Below, one piece after another: positions 16,079 through 23,653 of a stretch of 38,041 bases of DNA (its first letter is position 1; the number at the start of each line of letters is the position of its first letter). Location of the stretch: NCBI GenBank assembly GCA_016927815.1, contig JAFGLY010000216.1, positions 1-38,041 of the forward strand. The letters are read 5' to 3'. The notes under the pieces were generated by a model. That model searched no databases and was not told where the DNA came from. It was given only the letters and a program-made list of their open reading frames with translations. A program made the translations under genes and the position numbers. The DNA comes from Deltaproteobacteria bacterium. Its GTDB lineage: Bacteria > Myxococcota_A > UBA796 > JAFGLY01.

Positions 16079-17260
16079 CTACCGGGGGCGTGCGACGGGC
16101 CGGGGCGGCCCCTCGGGAAACTCCAGGATCTCCCAGGTGACGAACAGGCGGGGAGGAGCGTCCGTGGACGGTTCGAGGGCCGTGCCGATGGCCACGTGCG
16201 TGCAGGGCTCACACAACAGGTTGGCGCGGTGACCGGGAGACAGCCACACGAGATCCGCGGCGTCCTCGGCGCTGAAGGCTGCGGCCAGATCCTCGTGATG
16301 CCGGGCGCCCGGATGGAAGGCCGCCCGGGCGCGGGCAGCGACTCCCTCGGTGAGGCTCGGCAGCGCGTGGTCCACGATCCCCGCGGCGGCCATGAGGGCG
16401 GAGTGCTCCCGGGCCAGGGGCTCGAACGCGGGAAAGCGGACGAGGGAGGGGAGCCGGGCCGTGGAGCGGCGCTCCTCGAGGGCCCGGTAGAGCGCCTCGG
16501 TGGCCTTGGTGGGGTCGGGGGTCCGGGCCGGGCCGGGCAGGGGCTCCGGCGGTGGGGGCCCGACCTCGACGAACACCTCGAACACGAAGTCCACGCGGGC
16601 TCCTCCCGGAACGGCCTCCACGACCTCCAGGCGGTGCCCGCCCGGCACGTGGAAGGCATCGACCTGGCGGGTGACGCGGTTCGCGAAGGGGAAGGAGCGG
16701 ACGGGGCCCTCCGGTGACGCGACCACCAGCGAGAGGTCCGCGGCGCCCGGCACGTCCACACAGACCGGCAGGACCGCGTCCAGCCCCAGGTCCCGCGGCA
16801 TGGGGTCGATCTCTCCGTAGTGTGGAGAAAACCCGAGGATCCACAGGGTCGTCCCGTCGGAGGACACCCGAGAGGCCAGGCCCACGTCGAGCGCCGCCTT
16901 GGCGCCGAAGGCCTCCTTCGCGCTCCGGACGAGCGGATCCGGGAACGCTCCCTCGTTTTCGATCACGGCGAACCGAGCGTCTCCCGGGAACCCCGCGCGG
17001 GCTGTGGCGGCGGCCAGGGCCCGCGGCGAGATCCGGCTGCCGGGGGTGTCGAAGCCGGCGGCCAACTCCCGGGCGGCGGCGAGGAGGCCTTGATCCCAGT
17101 GGGACCCGGGCAGAACCTCGAGCAGCCTGGCCCCCGACCCGGTCGTGGGCGGGCTCCACCGGTAGCGCACCTCCACGACCTCGGGACCCACGCGTGGGTG
17201 CCCATGGGGCAGACAGGCCGGAGCCAGCCCTGCCGCGAGCAGGATCCAGTTCGGCCTCAC
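16079..17260 (-). CDS. CAP-superfamily (SCP/PR-1-like) lipoprotein
   Basis: The 393-residue product begins at GTG 17260, overlapping the upstream gene's TGA as GTGA, so translation is coupled. The N-terminus ILLAAGLAPAC is a lipoprotein signal with cysteine near residue 16. The central part (about 120-260) is beta-rich and unrecognised. The C-terminal ~130 residues resemble a CAP domain, with REHSALMAAAGIVDHAL and the signature SPGHRANLLCEPCTHVAIG. CAP-domain proteins are usually secreted; in bacteria their roles are mostly unknown. Together with the upstream paralogue-like gene it forms a two-gene lipoprotein operon. It is convergent with the sulfatase-like gene. Confidence 0.75.
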   Translation of the reverse strand: MRPNWILLAAGLAPACLPHGHPRVGPEVVEVRYRWSPPTTGSGARLLEVLPGSHWDQGLLAAARELAAGFDTPGSRISPRALAAATARAGFPGDARFAVIENEGAFPDPLVRSAKEAFGAKAALDVGLASRVSSDGTTLWILGFSPHYGEIDPMPRDLGLDAVLPVCVDVPGAADLSLVVASPEGPVRSFPFANRVTRQVDAFHVPGGHRLEVVEAVPGGARVDFVFEVFVEVGPPPPEPLPGPARTPDPTKATEALYRALEERRSTARLPSLVRFPAFEPLAREHSALMAAAGIVDHALPSLTEGVAARARAAFHPGARHHEDLAAAFSAEDAADLVWLSPGHRANLLCEPCTHVAIGTALEPSTDAPPRLFVTWEILEFPEGPPRPVARPR

Positions 17261-18348
17261 CGTGCGCCCAGCTCGACCTGGACGGCCCATCGGGTGCCGT
17301 TCGCCGTAGCGGCCACGCCCGCCAGGGCACAACGCGCGTCCGTGAGCCGCGCGCGGCTCGGAGGATCCACCAGCCAGGCGCGCACGCAGGCCTCGGGCCC
17401 TTCGCCCGGGCCCGGCGCGCAGGCCAGGGACATGCGACAGGCATCGGCCGACCCCGCGAGGGGCCCGCTCTGTGGGCCGGTCTCGGGAGCCATCCGGTCG
17501 CGGAGGTGGGCACGGGCCGCAGCCGCGAGGAGCGGATCCTCCTCGAGCGGCGCCCGGTCGAGGTGCCGGCGGGCCGCGTCGAGCAGGAGCCAGGTGTCCG
17601 CGGTGGCCTGGCTCGCGGAGGTGGGGGGGACGGGGTGCGGATCGAGAGGGGCGGACAGGGGCGGGTCCAGTTCCACGTAGACGGGGAATGCCGCCTGCAC
17701 GCCCCCGGCGTCCTCCACCTGGAGCCACCAGGCACCGCCGATGTCGAACGTGAGGCCCAGACCCTCGCCCAGCGGCGCCCTCTCCAGGCCCCCGTCCGGG
17801 GCGACCAGCGTGACGGTCACGTCGGGCCCCGCGGGGCCCGGGTCGACCTTCAGGGCGAGATCGGCGCCGCGCACTGCCTGGCGGGGCACCTCGGTCAGGG
17901 CGAGCGTGTGTCGCCCCACCAGGCCCACCCAGGTATCCCCCAGGGGCCCCCGGGCACGGGCGAGGCCCAGGTCATCGCCTGGCTCGAGGGTGGTTTCGAG
18001 CGCGTTCAACACGCGATCTCCGGAGCAGCCGGCAGAGCACCGATCCACGGCCATGTCCACGATCGGGTACGGATAGCCCGCCGCCAGGGCCGCCCACCGC
18101 GCCCGCCACGGGTCGGGTGGCTCGCCATCCAGGAACGCGAGCGCAAGGCCCGACGCCGCACCGGACAGGGACTCCTCCCACGGAAGATCCCGTGCCGTCG
18201 CCGCCACGGCCGCGTCTCGCGGGACACCGTGCTGCGTACCGTACACCGAGGCGTGCGGCGCCACGAGGCGCGGAGGGGCTCCCAGGGCCTCGGGTGTGGG
18301 AGGGCCGGGTCGGGCGCAGGAGACGAGGAAGAGAAGCAGGAACGTCAC
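17257..18348 (-). CDS. Lipoprotein with divergent CAP-like C-terminal region
   Basis: The 363-residue product starts at GTG 18348, where the lipoprotein signal VTFLLLFLVSC begins (cysteine 11). The C-terminal stretch VRAWLVDPPSRARLTDARC followed by ALAGVAATANGTRWAVQVEL parallels the end of CAP domains (aWl.sp.HR..ll...t.vGvG), but the usual histidine is replaced by serine. It may therefore be a degenerate CAP partner of the downstream gene. A beta-sandwich-like middle (VDPGPAGPDVTVTLVAPDGG) and several cysteines fit an exported protein. Its stop TGA overlaps the next gene's GTG. Its start codon lies at the edge of a DNA segment duplicated about 350 bases upstream. Confidence 0.7.
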   Translation of the reverse strand: MTFLLLFLVSCARPGPPTPEALGAPPRLVAPHASVYGTQHGVPRDAAVAATARDLPWEESLSGAASGLALAFLDGEPPDPWRARWAALAAGYPYPIVDMAVDRCSAGCSGDRVLNALETTLEPGDDLGLARARGPLGDTWVGLVGRHTLALTEVPRQAVRGADLALKVDPGPAGPDVTVTLVAPDGGLERAPLGEGLGLTFDIGGAWWLQVEDAGGVQAAFPVYVELDPPLSAPLDPHPVPPTSASQATADTWLLLDAARRHLDRAPLEEDPLLAAAARAHLRDRMAPETGPQSGPLAGSADACRMSLACAPGPGEGPEACVRAWLVDPPSRARLTDARCALAGVAATANGTRWAVQVELGAR

Positions 18349-18520
18349 GGGCCCATCGTAAGCGGACGCGACCTTCGAGGCTCCCCTGGGGTGAACGGCT
18401 CCGAAACCGGCGACAGGGCATCCAGGCGTGCCCTCGTAGCGGCTCGCCCTCGTCTTTCGAGACCGGAGCCTGCCTTGCACCCCTTCCCGGCGATCCTCTT
18501 CTTCCTCCTGCCGTCGGGAA
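18345..18520 (+). repeat. Direct repeat copy 1: duplicated regulatory segment and VirK 5' end
   Basis: This segment aligns with 18697-18865 at an offset of about 350 bases. Both begin TCACGGGCCCATCGT and share near-identical blocks: AAACCGGCGACA, then GGCATCCAGGCGTGCCCTC, GACCGGAGCCTGCC and CACCCCTTCCCGGCGATCCT. The stretch between genes (18349-18823) holds no other complete gene that I recognise. Confidence 0.8.
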
Positions 18521-18552
18521 CGATCGGAACTCGGCAGGTCTCCTGGAGTTGA
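18475..18552 (+). pseudogene. Truncated duplicate of the VirK-type gene 5' end
   Basis: TTG at 18475 occupies the position of the intact gene's ATG (18824) in the duplicated segment. The first residues LHPFPAILFFL match MHPFPAILLFL. The sequence then diverges and stops at TGA 18550 after 25 codons. It is probably the remnant left by a local tandem duplication; expression as a small peptide is possible but unsupported. Confidence 0.55.
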
Positions 18553-18623
18553 GCCAGCAGGGGCGGCAGGTCCCCTCGAGTTGAGCCAGTTCCGCCGAAT
18601 TCTGGCTCAACAGGGGGGGACCC
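18533..18623. repeat. Cluster of GTTGAGCCAG repeats forming a hairpin
   Basis: A 25-base unit occurs at 18533-18557 and 18565-18589 with two mismatches (core GAGTTGAGCCAG). A third, inverted copy of the core follows (CTGGCTCAAC, 18602-18611, with degenerate flank to 18623). The second and third copies form a perfect 10-base stem around a 12-base loop. No T-run follows. The arrangement resembles a short palindromic intergenic element or a protein-binding array. Confidence 0.65.
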
Positions 18624-18696
18624 GGTCGTTCGGGATCGCCCGCGACCCCGGCCCCAGCGACCGTCCCTCTCGGAATCGTTCATCGCGCCGATCCTC

Positions 18697-18865
18697 TCAC
18701 GGGCCCATCGTCATGCGGACGTGGCCTTCCGAAGGTGGCGCGCAACCCTCAAACCGGCGACATGGCATCCAGGCGTGCCCTCTCTCGCGGCTCGCCACCG
18801 AGCTTTCCAGACCGGAGCCTGCCATGCACCCCTTCCCGGCGATCCTCCTCTTCCTCGGTGCCCAT
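18697..18865 (+). repeat. Direct repeat copy 2: segment carrying the intact VirK-type start
   Basis: This is the second copy of the duplicated segment, ending inside the first ~14 codons of the VirK-type gene at 18824. Sequence conservation upstream of the start suggests that the duplicated unit includes the gene's promoter region. Confidence 0.8.
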
Positions 18866-19282
18866 GGAGGCGATCCGGAGCGCCTCGCCTCCTACGAAGC
18901 CATCCTGGCGGCACTCTCGGAGGGCCGAACGGTCCATGTGGTGCTGTACTACCCCGAGTGTAGGCTCCGGGTCGGCGATGCGGTGATGAAACCGCCCGAG
19001 TCGTCGGCGGGGCTCACCTTTGGCGCCTGGGAGGCCTTCGCCCGCGGTGCGGTCGGGAACGACCGGGCCTACCTGACGGTGTCCGAGACCCGCATGGTGG
19101 CCCACGCCCGGCGCGGCCCCGTCTGGAACTACCTGCGCCTGCGGCTCTACGACGACGGCGAGGTGGAGTTGCAGGCCAGGAACATCCTGCCCGCCGACTT
19201 CTCGGTCATCATGGACAACCTCTTCACCTGCGCGATCGACCCGGGCACGGGCAAGGGCGGTGCCTCGTTCTACACGGATTGA
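18824..19282 (+). CDS. VirK-family-like small protein
   Basis: The 152-residue product starts at ATG 18824 with GGAG upstream. The body follows the VirK pattern: LASYEAILAALSEGRTVHVVLYY at about residues 20-42, a cysteine in YYPECRL, a Gly-Leu-Thr-Phe segment (SAGLTFGAWEAF), SETRMVAH, NYLRLRLYDDGEVEL, and a C-terminal cysteine in NLFTCAID. VirK-type proteins are small, usually exported and poorly characterised; the name comes from an Agrobacterium virulence-region gene. The short hydrophobic start (MHPFPAILLFLGAHGG) may be a weak signal peptide. A truncated copy of its 5' end lies about 350 bases upstream. Confidence 0.72.
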   Translation: MHPFPAILLFLGAHGGDPERLASYEAILAALSEGRTVHVVLYYPECRLRVGDAVMKPPESSAGLTFGAWEAFARGAVGNDRAYLTVSETRMVAHARRGPVWNYLRLRLYDDGEVELQARNILPADFSVIMDNLFTCAIDPGTGKGGASFYTD

Positions 19283-19399
19283 CCCGATCCGCACGCACTC
19301 CTCGCCCAGGCCGCAGCATCTCGACCCGCCATCGCCTCGCGTGCGTGACACCCGAGGCTGCTGGCTCATCCATCCGGTTGGAGATGCCTCGACCGGTTC

Positions 19400-19457
19400 G
19401 CCCGCACGCCCCGGCCCCGGACCGCCGCCCTCCCGTTCCCGGCAGGGGCGTGCGGGC
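19400..19457. promoter_or_regulatory. 13-base perfect inverted repeat upstream of the M16 pair
   Basis: GCCCGCACGCCCC (19400-19412) is exactly complementary to GGGGCGTGCGGGC (19445-19457), with 32 bases between. It lies in the 247-base gap between the VirK-type gene and the M16 operon. It could end upstream transcription without a T-run, or structure the 5' leader. The rest of the gap shows no gene. Confidence 0.45.
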
Positions 19458-19529
19458 ACGAACCCCGGTCTTCGGCTCCGCCAGAGCCCGTCCGGTTACG
19501 GTGTCCCTCCCCTGTCGGAGCGACCCCGC

Positions 19530-20873
19530 ATGCCTCTCCTGGCCAGCCTCCTCGCCCTCTCCCTGTCCGCACCGGCTGCCGAGATCCCCGTGCCGGTGCT
19601 CCGAACCGACATCTTCACGCTGTCCAACGGCCTCCAGGTGATCCTGTCCGAGGACCACGACGTGCCGGTGGTGCACGTGGAGGTCTGGTACCACGTGGGG
19701 TCCAAGGACGAGCCGGCCGGACGCACGGGCTTCGCCCACCTCTTCGAGCACCTCATGTTCCAGGGGTCCCGGCAGCACGACCGGGACTACATCCTGTCCC
19801 TGCAGGAGATCGGGGCGGTGGTGAACGGGAGCACCAATACAGACCGGACGAACTACTACGAGCGGGTTCCGGCCGAGGAGCTGCCCCGGGCGCTCTTCGC
19901 CGAGGCCGACCGCATGGGCTGGCTCCTGATCGACGAGGCGCGTCTCGGCAACCAGCGGGACGTGGTCCGCAACGAGCGCCGCCAGAACTACGAGAACCGG
20001 CCCTACGGCGCGGTGCGTCTGGCCTTGCCCGAGCTCTTGTGGCCCGAGGGCCACCCGTACGCCCACCCGGTCATCGGGTCCCACGAGGATCTCGAGGCCG
20101 CCACGCTCTCCGACGTCCGCGACTTCTTCCGCGCCTGGTACACCCCCAACAACGCCACGCTCACGGTCGTCGGCGACTTCGATCCCGCCGAGGCCCGCAC
20201 GCTGGTGGAACGGTTCTTCGGGCCGGTTCCGCGGGGACCGGATCCGCCCTCGCGGGCCGCACCACCGCCGGAGGGCGTCCGGCCCCTGCCGGCCGCCCTC
20301 TCCGGCGCCAAGGAGGTCACGCTCACGCTCCCCGTCCCGGTGCCCAAGGTCTGGATCGCGTACCTCACCCCCGCGCTCTACGCTCCGGGAGACGCCGACC
20401 TCGACCTCCTGGCAGACGTCCTCTCGGACGGGGACGACTCCCGCCTCCACACGGCCCTGGTGCGCGAGAGGAAGGTGGCGCGCGAGGTCCAGGCCATGCA
20501 GTCCTCCTCCCAGTACCAGTCCGTGTTCCTGGTGCAGGCCACGCCGTCCGAGGGGCACACCACGGCCGAGATCGTGGCGGCCGTGGACACGGTGCTGGCC
20601 GACTTGAGCGCCCACCCGCCCACCGAGGAGGAGATCGAGGCCGCCCGAGCGGGGGCCGTGCGGCACATCCTGGAGGGCCTGGGCACGGTGGCCGGCAAGA
20701 GCCGCGCCCTCCAGTCCTACAACCACTTCCTCGGCGAACCCGAAGCGCTCGACCGGGACCTGGAGCGGTACCGCACCGCGACCCTGGCCTCGGTCCGGAA
20801 GGCGCTGCAAACCTGGCTGCCGCCCGATCGCCGCCTCGTGATCCATGTCCAGCCCCAGCAGGTGACGCCATGA
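19530..20873 (+). CDS. Exported M16 zinc metallopeptidase, catalytic subunit
   Basis: The 447-residue product starts at ATG 19530 with a clear Sec signal peptide (MPLLASLLALSLSAPAA, cleavage near residue 17). The zinc motif is HLFEH (His70, Glu73, His74) with distal Glu149 in DVVRNE. The length is that of a one-unit M16B peptidase, which normally works as a heterodimer with an inactive partner. That partner is the next gene, whose ATG overlaps this gene's TGA (ATGA), so subunits are made in equal amounts. It would degrade peptides in the periplasm or at the outer membrane; the substrate is unknown. Confidence 0.95.
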   Translation: MPLLASLLALSLSAPAAEIPVPVLRTDIFTLSNGLQVILSEDHDVPVVHVEVWYHVGSKDEPAGRTGFAHLFEHLMFQGSRQHDRDYILSLQEIGAVVNGSTNTDRTNYYERVPAEELPRALFAEADRMGWLLIDEARLGNQRDVVRNERRQNYENRPYGAVRLALPELLWPEGHPYAHPVIGSHEDLEAATLSDVRDFFRAWYTPNNATLTVVGDFDPAEARTLVERFFGPVPRGPDPPSRAAPPPEGVRPLPAALSGAKEVTLTLPVPVPKVWIAYLTPALYAPGDADLDLLADVLSDGDDSRLHTALVRERKVAREVQAMQSSSQYQSVFLVQATPSEGHTTAEIVAAVDTVLADLSAHPPTEEEIEAARAGAVRHILEGLGTVAGKSRALQSYNHFLGEPEALDRDLERYRTATLASVRKALQTWLPPDRRLVIHVQPQQVTP

Positions 20874-22303
20874 CCGCACGCCTCGCCACCGGGCTCGCCC
20901 TGCTCATGGCCGGATGCGCCCACCCGGTGCCGCCCGACGCCGCCGTCTCGCTGCCCGATCCTCTGCCCCCCCGGCCGTTCCGTCTCCCCGAGATCCATGA
21001 AGGCCGGCTCTCCAACGGCCTTCCGGTGATCGTGGTGGAACAGCACGAGACCCCCATGATCTGGGTCCAGGTGTCCTTTTCCACCGGCGGGTGGGCGGAT
21101 CCGCCGGGCCTGGAAGGCCTGGCCTCGGTCACACTCGACATGATGGACGAGGGGGCCGGCAGCCTCGACGCCGTGGGCCTCTCCCGTTCACTCGACCGGA
21201 TGGCGTCCACGCTGTCCGCCCGGGCTGGCCTGGACAGCGCCGCGGTGACGGCCTCCTGCCTGGCCTGGAACCTGGCGCCCACCCTGGATCTCGTGGCCCT
21301 CGTGCTCCGGCAGCCCACCTTCGCCCCGGCCGAGTGGGGCCTCCTACGGAGCCGTCGCCTCGAGGAACTCAAGGAGGCCGACGATCAGCCCGAGGTCATC
21401 GCCACGCGGGTCCTGGATCGCGTGCTCTACGGCGACGCCTACGCGGGCCGGAGGGCCGAGGAGGCCTCCTACGGCCGCATGGGCCCCGCCGACATGCGCG
21501 CCTTCGCCACCGCCCACCTCCACGCGGGCAACGCGCTGGTGGAGGTCGGCGGCGACACCACGCTCGAGGCGGTGCTGCCGCTCCTCGAGGCCCGGCTGGG
21601 CACCTGGCAGGTCCTGCCTCCGGATCCCGACCCCACCCCCACCGTCCATCCACCCACGTCCGTGACCCTCCACGTGGTGGATCGGCCCGACGCCCCCCAG
21701 TCCGTGGTCCGCGCGGGCCGCTTCGCCGGCCAGCGCACCGATCCGGATCACTGGGCGTTCACCCTCGTCAACCAGGCTCTAGGCGGCCAATTCGCGAGCC
21801 GCATCAACATGAACCTGCGCGAGGACAAGGGCTGGACCTACGGCGCCCGCTCCTCCACCCTGGTCTCGTTCGCGCCCGTGGAGTGGGTGGCCTCCACCTC
21901 GGTGGCCCGCGACGTCACTGCGGACACGGTCCGGGAGATCGTGGGCGAGGTGCAGGGCCTCCTGGGCGACCGGCCGCTCACCGAAGACGAACTCGAGTTC
22001 GCCCGGCGCTCCTTCGTGGGCGGCTGGCCCGCCCGCTTCGAGGAGCCGGGCACCCTGCTGGCACAGGTGGAGGAGATCCGCCGCTACGGGCTGCCTTCCA
22101 CCTGGGTGGAGGACACCCTACCGGGAATCCGCGCCGTCACGCTGGCGTCCGCCGACGCCGCGGCCCGACGTCGCCTCTCCGCAGACGAACTCGTCGTGGT
22201 CGTGGTGGGCGACATGGTTCGGATCCGCCCCTCGCTCGACGCCCTGGGCTGGCCCGTGACCGTCCACGACCGCCGCGGCCGGGCTGTGGAGGGGACACCC
22301 TAG
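20870..22303 (+). CDS. M16 family non-catalytic partner, lipoprotein
   Basis: The 477-residue product starts at ATG 20870, four bases before the end of the catalytic subunit gene. The N-terminus MTARLATGLALLMAGC is a lipoprotein signal (cysteine 16), so it would anchor the complex to a membrane. The M16 fold is evident: LSNGLPVIVVEQHETPMIWV, GLEGLASVTLDMMDEGAG at the zinc-motif position, and FASRINMNLREDKGWTYGA in the second half. The HXXEH residues are replaced (ASVTL), so it is catalytically dead and likely shapes the substrate chamber. This matches known two-gene M16B operons. Confidence 0.93.
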   Translation: MTARLATGLALLMAGCAHPVPPDAAVSLPDPLPPRPFRLPEIHEGRLSNGLPVIVVEQHETPMIWVQVSFSTGGWADPPGLEGLASVTLDMMDEGAGSLDAVGLSRSLDRMASTLSARAGLDSAAVTASCLAWNLAPTLDLVALVLRQPTFAPAEWGLLRSRRLEELKEADDQPEVIATRVLDRVLYGDAYAGRRAEEASYGRMGPADMRAFATAHLHAGNALVEVGGDTTLEAVLPLLEARLGTWQVLPPDPDPTPTVHPPTSVTLHVVDRPDAPQSVVRAGRFAGQRTDPDHWAFTLVNQALGGQFASRINMNLREDKGWTYGARSSTLVSFAPVEWVASTSVARDVTADTVREIVGEVQGLLGDRPLTEDELEFARRSFVGGWPARFEEPGTLLAQVEEIRRYGLPSTWVEDTLPGIRAVTLASADAAARRRLSADELVVVVVGDMVRIRPSLDALGWPVTVHDRRGRAVEGTP

Positions 22304-22317
22304 CCGGGGTCCGCGCC

Positions 22318-22650
22318 TCAGGCCTCCGCCACCGGCCCTCGGGAGGCCTGGAGCTGGGCCTCCGTGACGAGGAACTCCACGCGGCCGGACCCTTCCGGCA
22401 CGTGGACGTCGGCGGCGAATCGCTGGCCGCTGAACGCGCCCATGGTGACGGCGTCCGAGGTGACCCGGACCTCGCCGCGGCAGCAGGGCCAGTCGAAGGG
22501 AATCGAAGCACTGTCCTCGAAGAAGGCGCGGACCGCGAGTTCCACGAGGCCCAGGCGTTGATCGTCCGTGAGGCGGAGCGGGCAGTGCAGGAACACGAAG
22601 CCCCACCGAAGGGGCAGGAAGGACGGGGCGCCGAGGGCGGGTACGGCCAT
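22318..22650 (-). CDS. Small hypothetical protein, last gene of the ptb-buk operon
   Basis: This 110-residue protein is of unrecognised family. ATG 22650 lies four bases after the ATP-grasp gene's TGA, supporting translation from the same mRNA. It contains PLRWGFVFLHCPLRLTDDQR, an alpha/beta pattern, and a Cys-Cys pair (DWPCCRGEV). It has no signal peptide or membrane segment. Operon position is the only clue to function. It converges with the M16 partner gene over 14 bases. Confidence 0.65.
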   Translation of the reverse strand: MAVPALGAPSFLPLRWGFVFLHCPLRLTDDQRLGLVELAVRAFFEDSASIPFDWPCCRGEVRVTSDAVTMGAFSGQRFAADVHVPEGSGRVEFLVTEAQLQASRGPVAEA

Positions 22651-22654
22651 GTCG

Positions 22655-23653
22655 TCAGGGTATCCGCAGATTCGTCGGATCACCACGGCCCTCCCCGCTG
22701 CGTCGGACCCACGCGGCAAGTCGGCGAAACGGCCGCAGGCAGGCCTCCCGGTGGGCCGCCTCGAAGCGTTCGGGGTCGAGACGGGCCAGGCCCTCCAAGC
22801 GGCCCAGGGGCTTGGCGTTGACCTCGATCACCCAGAGGCCGCCCCCTGAGTCGGGGACCACGTCCACGCCCAGTTCGAGCGCCGCCGGGTGATCCGCGGC
22901 CAGGGCTCGGCTCGCCGCGAGGGCGAGGTCGGCGAGCCGGTCGCTCGCGCCGGGCAGGACCTCCTCCACCGGCCGGAGCACGGCACCGCGCGCGGCGTTG
23001 GCGACGGGGTCGTCGGGGCTCCACCGCAGGACCTGGGAGGGCACGGTCCAGCCCCCGTCCTCGCGCCGCTGCACGAGCACCCGCACGCAGGTCCCGGCCG
23101 CACCGGGGGGTGGGGTCACGGCCTGCTGGAGCAGGAGGGGCTCCGCCTCCGCTCCGGCCTCGGGAAGCGGATCGCTCCAAACGACCCGGCGGACGCCGGC
23201 ACCGAGGGTGCCATGCCGGGGCTTCAAGAACCCGGCGCCCCAGGCAGCCAGCGCCTTGCCGAACCGCTCGGGCCGGGTCTCCTGGGGGGGGACCGGCAGG
23301 CCGGCCGCCTCCAGGACCCGCTGGCAGGCCGCCTTGTCGCGGCACAGCTCCGTGAGCGCGGGAGGGTTGCCCACGGGGAGGTCGCCTGCGTCCCGCAGCA
23401 GGGCGAGCCACCCCTGGCGGTGGGAGAACGAGGGGTAGCGGTCATAGCAGGCGACCACGGGTACGTCCTCCACCGCTCGCCACCCGCCTGGGATGGGCTC
23501 ACTGCCCGTGGCGCGCCCCTCACGGAGGACGTCGGAAAAGACCACCCGGATCCCCTCACGGGCGGCCGCGAGGGCGGCGCGGCCCACGGGACGGGCCTCC
23601 GGCGGTGGGCCCGTGTCCCGGCCGAGCCGAACCAGGACGGCGATTCCGATCAC
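22655..23653 (-). CDS. ATP-grasp family enzyme (YheC/YheD- or RimK-like)
   Basis: The 332-residue product starts at GTG 23653, overlapping the buk stop as GTGA. The sequence follows an ATP-grasp ligase: an N-terminal alpha/beta region to ~100, then CRDKAACQRVLEAAGLPVPP (about 104-123), GAGFLKPRHGTLGAGVRRV with the ATP-binding lysine and glycine loop (about 138-156), and VIEVNAKPLG (about 272-281) supplying magnesium ligands. Such enzymes join a carboxylate to an amine or thiol through an acyl phosphate. The specific substrates are unclear. Its place behind an acyl-phosphate kinase is intriguing but may be coincidental. Confidence 0.78.
   Translation of the reverse strand: MIGIAVLVRLGRDTGPPPEARPVGRAALAAAREGIRVVFSDVLREGRATGSEPIPGGWRAVEDVPVVACYDRYPSFSHRQGWLALLRDAGDLPVGNPPALTELCRDKAACQRVLEAAGLPVPPQETRPERFGKALAAWGAGFLKPRHGTLGAGVRRVVWSDPLPEAGAEAEPLLLQQAVTPPPGAAGTCVRVLVQRREDGGWTVPSQVLRWSPDDPVANAARGAVLRPVEEVLPGASDRLADLALAASRALAADHPAALELGVDVVPDSGGGLWVIEVNAKPLGRLEGLARLDPERFEAAHREACLRPFRRLAAWVRRSGEGRGDPTNLRIP

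Noticed and set aside
16714-18552. Large plus-strand open frame through the CAP-lipoprotein region
   Set aside because: It runs antisense to two lipoprotein genes with clear signal peptides. Only its last 25 codons correspond to something real, the truncated VirK copy.
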